Shown here: in pieces, positions 1 through 8,631 of the stretch
How positions within the stretch are numbered: position 1 is the stretch's first letter
Layout of the letters: the number at the start of each line of letters is the position of its first letter
Made by a program: the position numbers and the translations under genes
NCBI GenBank assembly: GCA_027604505.1
Contig: JADIIX010000337.1
Coordinates: forward strand, 1-12,824
Direction of reading: 5' to 3'
Source of the DNA: Gonapodya sp. JEL0774
Lineage: Eukaryota > Monoblepharomycota > Monoblepharidomycetes > Monoblepharidales > Gonapodyaceae
DNA length: 12,824 bases
Notes under the pieces: model-generated
What the model saw: the letters and a program-made list of their open reading frames with translations, nothing else
Told to the model about the DNA's origin: nothing
Database searches by the model: none

Positions 1-887
1 CGCCTGCGACCATTAAAATTGTAACCAGGATCATTGTTCTGTCCGTCAACCGATCCTGCGGTGCAGTGCGGTTCTTATATCCGGCGAGCGTCAGAATTCA
101 CTATTGTGTGACTCACTTTATATCGCAGCAGAATGTGCGCGCGCCTCCGTTGTGGAGATGCGGTGGTTGCGACCAAATTCGAGGGCTCTTCTATCGCCAA
201 ACTGTGCTTCGCCGAGTCGTTGAGCAGAAGCTGATTGGCGGTGATACTCATGTAAAGAAATATTGCTCGAACGAGGAGACTTAGATACAAAATTGCTGTT
301 CCTGTGTCCGTAAATCAGCAACACTGATTGATCCTGTCTAACAGAAAGATGATGGAATAATTACCTGCATGAAGTACGATGTACTCGACAAAGCTCAAGC
401 AAGGGTTATCAATCTTTCTCCATATTGCCATGCAATCATGCAACGGGACGGAGAGGTCAGTAATCGAATGCAAAGTTCGTTCCTGCGGCATCAGATCCCA
501 AAATGACGTACCAGTAGCACACTGTGAGCATTTATTAGACCCAAAGCCAATCCAACTTCTTGCAGAAAAACCATCCCAAAAGATCTGCTTCGGATTTCAT
601 CTTTGTAGAGGTTTTCGCTTGTTGGTGTTTGTCTTCAACGACAGTTCACACTCGGGTGGATCGATCCCACTTACACGTTTTCCGCAGCCACACAAACGCA
701 CAAAAGGACACTGAAGATCCAAAATTCAGATATCAAGTCATCCCAAAAGTATTATCGTTGCATTCGTACCAAACCAGTAAACGAGGGTGCCTCCAAACGA
801 AAGGAGACAAACTGGCCCGCATCGATAGACTTGGAGGAACGTAGATCCAGGCGGAATTGGAGCTAGGTGAGGTGGGGCATCAGACAT
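1..887 (-). CDS. Seven-transmembrane receptor-like protein (RGS-7TM/GPCR-like), N-terminal part, runs off the left edge
   Basis: Splice signals give six exons: 887-770, 710-675, 600-512, 413-365, 301-117 and 55-1 (continuing). Introns are 59, 74, 98, 63 and 61 nt, all GT-AG, and every junction keeps phase without a stop. The start is MSDAPPHLAP at 887. The conceptual 177 residues hold hydrophobic segments at about 23-48 (ending RKT), 58-81, 90-117 and from about 167. An NPC motif lies at 84-86 before the third helix, LVRAIFLYM at the end of that helix, then a polar, basic loop and a YKDRLTDR stretch before the fourth helix. This layout (Rs...l..G, then PC, then RaI.LY) resembles, from family knowledge, the receptor half of fungal and plant RGS-7TM proteins, which sit in the plasma membrane and regulate heterotrimeric G proteins. 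The RGS domain, if present, would lie off the window. The gene lies about 240 bp downstream of the CC2D1 gene on the same strand. The 36- and 49-nt exons are the least certain parts. Confidence 0.6.
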
Positions 888-1127
888 AGCGGGGCGAATC
901 GGTTGTTGATGTCTTTCTTTCGCTAAAGTGGGGATGCTTGGATGCGAATTGTGAGGTCAATGATCGATCAGGCAAGGTTTACACAACACAACCACTACTC
1001 AAAGCAAAAAGGTGCTCCCTTTCAACCAGTCACTAATAGTACCCAGGAAGCATAAAGTCCAGTACACATGAAAACATTTAAGCAGCCCAATATGACAGGT
1101 GAAAGGCAGAAACTCCAGTACGAATAA

Positions 1128-4100
1128 TCATGACTCTTCTGCGTCCTCCTTAATCATCTGCTCTACTTCCGCCATCTCCTTTTCCATGATCTTTGCCCTC
1201 TCTAATGCCTTCTTAGCATAGTCCACTCGACCAGCACGTTTGAATTGCAACGCGCTGCTTTTGGCCTCAGTGATCGCTGATGCCAGTTGCTTGGAGTAAT
1301 CTGAAATTATCAGAGATTCATCCGTGACATGTGCACCACAGCGACCGACGATAAAGCATCAGTACATGCTCACCAGGCATTTCCAACTTCCCAGTCTGTA
1401 CCATCACAGCTAAGATTTGCATCTTGATTTCTATGCCTTGCTTTCTTCCCACGAGTTCCTCCACCCGATCCCGAGCACTCAAACCTCCGGATCGCGCTGC
1501 AGCGATCTCTTTTTCGAGAACAGCGACTTCATGCATCATGACTTCATTCGATACGATCGATTCGGGAGAATCAAAACTGTCAATGAGCGCTTCGAGGTCC
1601 GCGTCCGCAGCAGAGAGGGAAGGTGCAGCTCCGCCTGTCGGTGCAGACCCTGTCGGTACGACTGAGCCAGTTGGGAAGGCATGTTGATTACTGTTGGATC
1701 CCTTTAGCGAACTAGCTGATGGGATTTGCGTTCCCGTTTGCCCATTCGGTTGCTTGGTCATTTTGCTCGGAGTGGAGGTCGGAGAGACGGGTCGCGAGCC
1801 GTGGGTTGGCTGCGCGCTCCCCAAGCCCGACACGGAAGAATAAGCGACCCCGCCGCCGGCAACAGACGGCGGCGGTGTGGGTCGCCCAGAAGACCCGCCT
1901 GCCCCGATAGCTGTTTCAGAGACTGGTTTCACTGGCACAGCCACGGAGACAGGAACTGAGGGAGCAGGCAACTGTTGTGGAGTGGAAGGGGGCCGTGCAA
2001 CCACCACCTGCTGAGCAGCACCAGCACTTCCTCCGAAATCCAACGTGGCCCATCGTTCTTCCTCTTGAACAAGCTCCGCTCTTGCCAAAGGGGTACGCAA
2101 ACGCAATCGAACGGAGACCGTGACACCTGTCTTCTGCCGAGGTGATGCAGGGTCCGTGAGCTGAGGCAGTACAAAGATTGTGAACAAGATAATATTCGCA
2201 GGTGGAATTGAGCGTTACGCGATTGATCGCACTCACGGAGATAGGCAGCTCAACTTCGCACTTGGTCATGAGGTCAGCTATCGGAGCCGACCCCTTACCC
2301 AAGCACTCCTTGCCCCAGAAGAATCCGCGGTTGTACCAAAGCTGAGACACCGCGCCGTTGTCAGTCAAGTTAACCAGTGGGTAAGTAAATCAATAGCGAA
2401 GAAGAAGACAGTGCCTCACCTGCACCTCGACCCGCTTCCTCTCTGCCCATCGATGTGCTGTTTTATTCCTCTCCAACCTCACTTTCCACCGCGCATTCCA
2501 ACGCGGAGCCCCACCCTTCGCCGGGGGCGTTTCGCCCTTTCCTTCTGGCTTGGTGTTGCCATCGTCACCCACAGGATAACCTACGTCCCAAGTCAACGTA
2601 GTCTCGAGTTGATCCGCCTGAACAGTCGGGTGTCGCAATCCATCAGCGCCCACCACCGTCACCTCCACTTCCGCCATTGCCAGGTCTGCATTGGTGCGCT
2701 CAAATTCGTATCGTACGGGCTCAAAGACAACGACAGGTTCCCGAATACTTCCACGCGGCAATTTGGACGCCTGCTCCAGCGCTTTCATATCTGCCAGGTC
2801 CCGTTTCTTGCGCTGGTGGAAGTAGAGTGCTCGTGCCTTATCCCCCCGTGCAAGCTGGAACGCAGCAGCCATGTGCGCGAGCTGAGCTTGCCGGTGGAGC
2901 GTTGCGACCAAAGATTGGAAGTGAGGAGGGGCGGAAGGTGGGAGTGTAGGGGGATTCGGGGGTACAGAGCCTCCAGTTGAAGGAGGCGGCGTCAGTGGCG
3001 GTGCCCGAGGTGCAGGACGTGGCGCAGGAGAGGAAGTCGTAGCGGAATTCACAGCATGTTGTTGAAGCTGCGGATGTTGTTGTTGACGTCCACTGAACGG
3101 TGCCTTGTTGCCCGCTTGCGCCTGCTGCGGTACTGACTGTCCACCAGCTCTCGCCGCCATTCCCTTGAGCCACACTTCTGGATCCCGGTCTGGAGCCTCC
3201 CATCCTTGCTCGATGATACCACCAGATTTCATCCGTTCCGCCAATGCGTCCATCTCTTTGGCCTTGGATAACAACGCGCGTGCACCCGGTATATCAGAGG
3301 CCCGCTTGTGAGCCAAGGCAGCGGACTTGTACGAAGCAGAAAGCTGCGAAAAATAGGATGCATCGATTCGGGGTGCAGGTACAATTGGTGCTGGTGGAAG
3401 GAGTGGAGGACCTGCCGGGAACACTGACACGCCACCAACTGGTGGTCGTACGACACTTGCGCCCGAGCCACCTATCGGCGCACTACCTGTCTTAGAGCTC
3501 GCTGTCCTGGGCGGTGGGGCTACCACCGGGCCCCGCCCGTTGTGCGGCGACATGGGTCCAGCTTCAGGAACTGAAAGTACTGTCGAGTCGAGCCAGCCGG
3601 ACGCTGGGTCGTCGTCAGGGAGGTTTGCACCGTCCGCATCGTTGTGAGACCCAGCGTTCGCAATGGAGGAGGCAGGATCAAGATAGTTTTGTTTGGATGG
3701 ATAGGAAGCGGTGGGACCATCATTCATACTGGCAGTGAGTGGACCCCACCCCGTCGAGGCCATCAACTGAGCAGATGAGGTAGGTAACACCGCGGCTGTT
3801 GCGGAGGAGCCGCGCTGGCGGGGTACGGGTGGTGGTTGGGTGATCCGTGCGTGCGCGGTTGTGAGGTGCGAAGACGAGGCGGACGAAGTCCGCATCACAG
3901 GAGAGAGTGACGGCTGTGGAGGCGCTTCAGAGTCTGAATCGTCAAGGTCGGGTCGGCTGGATGGTATAGGAGGGGTTGTTGTCGAGGGTGAACGGGTGGT
4001 GGGTGATTGGGGGTGAGAGACGGGAGGGGAGGGGACAGGGGAAAAGTGGGATACGGGGACACCCGAAATGGCGGAGAGTTCGGCCTGGTTGCGGAAGAAT

Positions 4101-5409
4101 GCGAGGAATGTGTTCAAGTCGGCCAATGCAGGGATTAAATTACATCGTTTTCCCCACTCACCAATAACCCCGGATCTCGCTCGTCTTCTTCCGTGAGCTC
4201 GACCTCCGGTTCTTGGTCATATCCACCAATAGATGCTGCACCATGCTGGGATGAGAGTCGAGCATGTAAAGCATCGATGTCCAAGTCCGGCTTGGGGGAT
4301 ACCTGAAAAGAGGTCGGAACATTTGAAGGTGTATGGCGTTGTTGAGGAGGAGAGATTAGGGCCTTGGGTGCGGTGGGAGGAGGAGGCGGAAGGGCTCGAG
4401 TAGGTGGGTGAGGAGAGGCAGCGGGGGAAGCACCAACAGGTGTTCTAGGGTTGGAGGCGGGGGCTGAAGGGGGAGGGCGGGAGTCAAGGGCCTGCGAAAG
4501 AGAGATAGATGGCAAAGACTGCTTTTGTGGAAGTGTAGGAGATGTGGAACTGGATGACGGGGTCTGCTCGTTGATGGCCACCAGTCGAGGAGGCGAATGA
4601 GTTTTTTAGGTGCAAAAATGGATTGCTACAGAAACTCGCCTTCGCTGCGGCTGCAGCGGGTTTGGACGTGAATACTTCCGAAGACAGGCCAGTAACAATT
4701 GAGAGCTCAGCCTTGGTGGAGACGGTGTTGGCAAAGAGATATGTCAATGTTTCAAAAGCTCAACAAGATGTGAAGACATTGGACTCACCAGTAATGCTGG
4801 ATCATTTTCATCTTCCTCTGTGAATTCAACCTCCAGGTCTTTGTCGAGTCCACTCGCAAGCTCTGCGTGAACTTTGTGGATGTCCAAATGGTCACCACCA
4901 CCACCAGCAACGTTGCCGGCCGCACGGCCAGACGGAGATGGCGCACGCTGATTCTGCACAGGTTGAGCTCGAAGTTGCGACTGTGACTGAACCGGTGGCT
5001 TCTTCGGCTTCTCGGCTGCGATGAGGGCATTCAGTTCGCGCTGCCAAGCACAAGTTCAACCCATAGAATTCCACGACAAAACAGCCGCAATCATGGAGGG
5101 CGAACAAGAACACGTTTGGATGTGATGGAAACCTCACGCGAGGAGAGCTCAATTCACCAGAAGCTTTGGATCATCAATGTCGTTCTCATCGAGACCTTCT
5201 CCCTCTGTGTCGTCTCCATTTGCATCCATCCCGTCGGTTCCATCTATCCCGGGTATTTTAAACAGACTTGGATCGATTCCTAAACTGGCGTAGTCAAAAC
5301 CATCGTCTTCTCTCTTCCCTCCACCACCCTGTCGCTTGCCCCCTCGCCGACCGCCGCCGCTTCCACTTCCACCTGATCCACCGTCTTGTTTCTTGAGCCA
5401 GCCAAACAT
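1128..5409 (-). CDS. CC2D1/Lgd-like protein: DM14 and C2 domain regulator of ESCRT-III
   Basis: Nine exons: 5409-5158, 5040-4789, 4711-4676, 4563-4162, 4084-2420, 2341-2237, 2160-1374 and 1300-1128 are seen directly, with the 4675-4564 intron making 4711-4676 a separate 36-nt exon (eight blocks in all if counted this way). The product is about 1223 aa. It starts MFGWLKK, followed by a Gly/Lys/Arg-rich stretch. Three acidic motifs ending DPKLL, DPALL and DPGLL lie near residues 84, 168 and 314. Proline/serine-rich linkers follow, then DM14 domains at about 553-605 and 700-755. A C2 domain runs from about 775 to 945 (RRYEFERTNADL-like start, WYNRGFFWGKECLG, TKCEVELPI, WATLDFGG). The C-terminus is helical: an LEKEIAAARSG coiled coil, then a DM14-like segment (FKRAGRVDYAKKALERAK). 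Known family members bind CHMP4/Snf7 through DM14 and the membrane through C2, and act in endosomal sorting. Animal members carry four DM14 domains; only two clear ones are seen here. Introns are 73-117 nt and mostly phase 0. The 3a/3b junction (4675-4564) is the weakest part. Confidence 0.88.
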
Positions 5410-5562
5410 TAATTGGTAAGATTTCTCCGAACGAGGAGAAAATGCGTCAGTTGCGTTGCTGCTGCTCAGTGCTGAAAGCCAACTGAAAGCTGTGGACACA
5501 TACCCTTAATGCTAGTCACCAGCGCTTCGTCCCTTCCCAGCAGCTCCGAGCCATGAAATCTA
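5410..5562. promoter_or_regulatory. Short intergenic region upstream of the CC2D1 gene
   Basis: These roughly 150 bp separate the CC2D1 start from the BTB relic on the opposite strand and must hold the CC2D1 promoter unless its 5' leader extends into the relic. A minus-strand CCAAT lies only 4-8 nt before the ATG, too close to be a normal CCAAT box. No TATA box is evident. Two in-frame ATGs upstream of MFGWLKK (the outer one at 5499) would add up to 30 unconserved-looking residues. I preferred the inner ATG because MFG/MFS plus a basic stretch is the usual N-terminus in this family. Confidence 0.3.
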
Positions 5563-6244
5563 TTGATTGCGGAACAGGCCGCTCCACCAAGCGCTTCGAA
5601 ATTTGGGCGCCGCAGCTCAGTTCACCTCCCGGAATCTATGTCGACAGTCAGCGTGTTTGACAACTGGTTTCACCTCAAACCCAATCCTGGATTCTCGAGG
5701 GACAATTTCGCAGATCTGCTTGTGTTCGCCGACAAATATGAGATCCCACGTCTCACAAACTGATCTAGGTTGTTTCTTGGAGCTGAAACATCCCTTGGGA
5801 TCATTGAATACATTTGTACTCGCGGACAGATACAATTTGAAAGACTTGAAGGCAAAACTGCGTGAGGATGCGTACGATCGTCTGTGGGGACCCTTCACTA
5901 GCATATCTGGTACGGAGTTGGCTCGCAAGTTTCATGAGCTGAGCACGGAAACACTCGGAGACATTTTAAACAAAAAGAGATCCGAGGATCAAGCAAAGAG
6001 ATGTCAAGATCAAAACAAGAAGCGGGCGTATGCGCGCATCATCCTGTATGCAGATGCCAAAGGGTATATGACTGCCGGAGAGGACGGTGATAAATTCTCG
6101 GAGCAATGCCCGAAGTGTGGTTGCAAGCGGTCCTTCGGCAACGGAAAGTACTTTACACTCGAGTCTTGGAAGGGACATTGTTGGACTTGCTTCGTGGAAG
6201 CCGATCTTGCAACAATCGGAGTATCAATACCCAATATACCGTAG
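5563..6244 (+). pseudogene. BTB/POZ-domain protein relic, 5' truncated and frameshifted
   Basis: Two overlapping frames read as one BTB-like protein. The first (5563-5760) includes SSVHLPES, then NFADLLVFADKYEIPRLTN, and ends in a TGA at 5761-5763. The second continues from 5762 with DLGCFLEL, then LADRYNLKDLKAKLRE, to a stop at 6242-6244. Skipping one base (T5761) joins them with no gap, so an intron cannot explain the switch. ADKYxIxxL is the typical second-half BTB motif. The first half of the domain (HR.vLa..S..F) is missing upstream, where the sequence becomes the CC2D1 promoter region. The C-terminal 100 residues are basic and charged, then carry CPKCGCK and HCWTC, a possible zinc-binding pair. 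Intact BTB proteins usually serve as Cullin-3 adaptors. The first in-frame ATG (5638) would give only a 41-residue peptide. A sequencing error at 5761 could explain the shift but not the missing half-domain. Confidence 0.6.
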
Positions 6245-6517
6245 TGTTGCTGTCTGTTGCAGTGACTGCTAACTGCAAAAAGGGGCTTTGCAATCATCTT
6301 TTTGTAGCTTTACATCGTAATACAATTTTGATGTGAACAAGCGTCTTGGCCCGTGCATCGTGGCCAAAGTTATTCAGTGGATGGAGCCAAGAGCACTTTG
6401 ATCACATCGTGCTTGTTTCGAAAGCACCAGTGAGCTCTTTCCATATTGAGTCGATCTGCAAGTCTGATTCTAAAGAACGTTTTGATAGGAACACGCCGTC
6501 CGAGTGTTTCGTCAATT

Positions 6518-7558
6518 ATGGGATCCACGATGCTTTCCTCTCCAACTGAAGTTCATCGTGAAAACAATCCGTTTCCTCTCACACGGCTCCCACCAGAAGT
6601 GATTCTTAGAGTCGGTCGGTATCTCGAGACGAGGCTGGGACTACCGCTTTGCCGTGCGTTTCGATCCATCGTAGGAGCCCACAGAGCATAGGCCAGCGAG
6701 CACTCAGGCGATTCAGAGATCATGCTCTCATGGAAGAATGCCGGCGTACTGAACTGAGTGCCGTGGAGGTGGTCAAGTGGCTCATCCCGAGACGTATTTG
6801 CGCTTGTGGTATAACCTCGACAAGAGGAAACCGCACCCGCCCATAGGCTTGCACTCGTTGAAGCTGCCAGAGGTGGAAGAGTCGACATAGTGAAGGTCTT
6901 GACAGGCTATGGGGCCAGATCTCAGATACGTGATTGGTACCGCACTGGCTGTCCGCTGCAAAATTTCTTCGCATTGGCAGCTGCAGCTCACGAAGGCCAC
7001 GTCGACGTTGCTAAGGAGCTTCTGCATTGTGGTGCTGACCTTGAAGCTGAAGGTACATAAGTTCTCAAAATGGTTGCCAAGAAAGGACCGTCTGCCATGG
7101 TGCGAGTTCTGCTCGACAGAGGTGCTCCGACAGAAAGCATGAATCTCTCGAAAATGCGGTTGAAAACGGACACATCGAAGTTTTGAAAGTTTTTCGAGAT
7201 TCTGGACAACATTGCACTCCTCATTGCCTCAAATCAGGGTAATACTCATCTTGCTAGGCTTTTTCTTCGGTACGGTGCAGACGTTCATGCTCAAGATGAC
7301 GCGCCGTTGGCGGGAGCTGTGACAGGGCGGAATGTTGCGATGGTCAAGCTCCTCGTTGAGAGAGGTGCTTGCATTCGCTCCAGGAACAATCACGCCTTTA
7401 GAACGTCTGTAAATCACGGACCGGTGCACTTGGTACACTGGCTGCTTGATCGCGAGGGTAGCAATCATGGAAACGGAAGCAATCACTCTACTCGTGCGCA
7501 TCGACCGGCAGGAGCTCAAGTGCATGCACAGGGCCAGCTTGTCAGGAGGGGTCGCTAA
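6518..7558 (+). pseudogene. F-box/ankyrin-repeat protein pseudogene
   Basis: The start is probably ATG 6518 or 6530. An F-box-like segment (TRLPPEVILRVGRYLETRLG) is followed by a TAG stop at 6689-6691. The reading then resumes in another frame (about 6690-6846, ELSAVEVVKWLIP) and again from about 6850 with clear ankyrin repeats: GGRVDIVKVLTGYGA, then EGHVDVAKELLHCGADLEAE. An in-frame TAA follows at 7058-7060, after which KMVAKKG and AMVRVLLDRGAPTE continue. Another shift gives LENAVENGHIEVLKVF (about 7144-7200), and another from 7208 gives HLARLFLRYGADVHAQ, then NVAMVKLLVERGA and VHLVHWLLDREG. The frame ends at a TAA at 7556-7558; a further open stretch to about 7689 shows no clear repeat. 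At least four frame switches plus one stop rule out a functional product unless the assembly is poor here. Intact F-box/ankyrin proteins would be SCF ubiquitin-ligase substrate receptors. Such families are expanded in several chytrids, which supports the lineage guess. Confidence 0.75.
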
Positions 7559-7689
7559 GCGGGGGTGTGCAGACGGAAAACGCAATCATTTTGGTGATCT
7601 GGTCCTCAGATATGGACGTCGTATTATCCTGCGAAGAGCTTGCGAACATCATTGAAAGAAGAATCAATTTGCAGATACAATCACAGTAA

Positions 7690-8010
7690 TTGAAAAATAG
7701 CAAATTATCTTTAGAACATGGAAAACGCGAGAGAAAATCAAATAAAGGAAGGAGAAAGTTGCTCCGGGGAATCAAAGTAACTCCCCGCGTGTTCACCATC
7801 AGCTCTGGCTGGAATGTGCTATGTCCACCGCCCGAACCACGTCCCATTTCTCACTTCACTGCCCGCCACAGTAACCGAAAACAAATACGAAAATCTCCAA
7901 CGTTCTCCAATTATTCCGCTTGGCATTGCCTTCGTCTGACAGTATAAGAGCTTATTGAATGTAGCGGGAAGCACGAGTTTCCTAAAGGAGGAAGAGAATT
8001 GAATCTTGGG
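7690..8010. other. Region without a confident gene, with a small hairpin
   Basis: An A-rich start is followed by a 6-bp inverted repeat (CGGGGA at 7765-7770, TCCCCG at 7782-7787, 11-nt loop). Open frames here are short and show no recognised domain. One minus-strand frame stays open from the TAG at 8014-8016 down to a stop near 7829 and could be a downstream continuation of the ambiguous segment at 8014-8277. I see no tRNA, repeat array or transposon end. Confidence 0.3.
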
Positions 8011-8013
8011 TAT

Positions 8014-8277
8014 CTACTTGAAGAGCTGCTCGTGGGAGGCGAGGGTTGCGTTGTGAAGCTTCGTGAGGAAGTGTCGCGAGGTTGAGAGCGGAAGCGCACG
8101 AACAGAGTTGATCCAATAAGCATCGTAAGCACAGCGCGTGACGTGAAAGGAATGGATATAAAGGAGACAACGTAGTGATGGAAGTGTTCGGAGACAAGAT
8201 TGAGGAATTGGGTGAAGGTGGTAGCGAATCGAACATGGTGTCGTGGTGGTGGTGTGGACGGAAGAGAGGACGAACAT
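8014..8277 (-). CDS. Possible small or terminal exon, function unknown
   Basis: A minus-strand frame from ATG 8277 to TAG 8014-8016 gives 87 residues. Its last 45 codons (around CAYDAYWINSVRAL to HEQLFK) use mostly C- or G-ending codons, as the neighbouring real exons do. Two other frames overlap it: one from ATG 8236 (MFDSLPPSPNSS, 84 aa, with a CACC-rich leader before the ATG) and one that reads TTFTQFLNLVSEHFHHYVV. Which frame is translated cannot be decided from the sequence, and no GT donor convincingly links them. No domain is recognised. It could be the end of a spliced gene, a relic or chance. Confidence 0.22.
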   Translation of the reverse strand: MFVLSSVHTTTTTPCSIRYHLHPIPQSCLRTLPSLRCLLYIHSFHVTRCAYDAYWINSVRALPLSTSRHFLTKLHNATLASHEQLFK

Positions 8278-8631
8278 GAGCGGTGAGTGTGAATCAAGGA
8301 CGCTGGACGATAAAACGAAGTCCCGGTCTCCGTCGCTGAGTCGGCACCATCTACTTGGCAATTGACCATCCGCACCCCTTCGAACTGCGAGTCCTCCAGA
8401 CAATGGCGGTTACACTATCCGCTTTGCGGAGTGGCCCAAAGATTAAAGTAACCACGCAAGATCCGGATCGCCTGTTCGAGGCTCACTCCTCGAATTGTCG
8501 AAACATTCCAACAAATTGATTAGTCGTGCCAAACCGCCGTAAAACCACATCTCCCACAGTACTCGACTTGTTCTCCCAAATCGCACAACCCGTCCATCGA
8601 AGAAGATCATTAATGTTTCCCTTCGCCTAGC
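8278..8631. other. Intergenic stretch, nothing recognised
   Basis: No open frame of note with a family signature was seen on either strand. Minus-strand frames extend into this region from the segment at 8014-8277 but lose coding character. A TTCGA-containing stretch near 8474-8489 resembles a tRNA B box only superficially. Confidence 0.3.

Noticed and set aside
379-844. Two plus-strand open frames of 111 and 94 codons
   Set aside because: They lie over the spliced minus-strand receptor exons, show no domain, and have no support beyond length.
2180-2980. Plus-strand open frame of 266 codons
   Set aside because: It is antisense to the DM14-2/C2 exons of the CC2D1 gene, lacks any domain, and spans that gene's intron. 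High GC3 on the coding strand produces such long shadows.
3000-4080. Pro/Ser/Gln-rich tracts as a separate repeat or mobile element
   Set aside because: They are low-complexity linkers inside one continuous CC2D1 reading frame.
4085-4161. In-frame start of the large CC2D1 exon at an ADLNTFLAFFRNQ stretch
   Set aside because: These codons lie inside a 77-nt GTGAGT...CCAG intron. There is no AG before them, and splicing at CCAG restores the DPGLL-AEL pattern seen twice elsewhere.
7765-7787. Hairpin CGGGGA/TCCCCG as a terminator or RNA element
   Set aside because: A 6-bp stem with an 11-nt loop is expected by chance in this length, and no U-tract or neighbouring gene end gives it meaning.
8474-8489. 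tRNA B-box-like GTTCGAGGCTCACTCC
   Set aside because: The flanking bases do not form a T-arm stem, and no A box or acceptor stem is found at the right distance.
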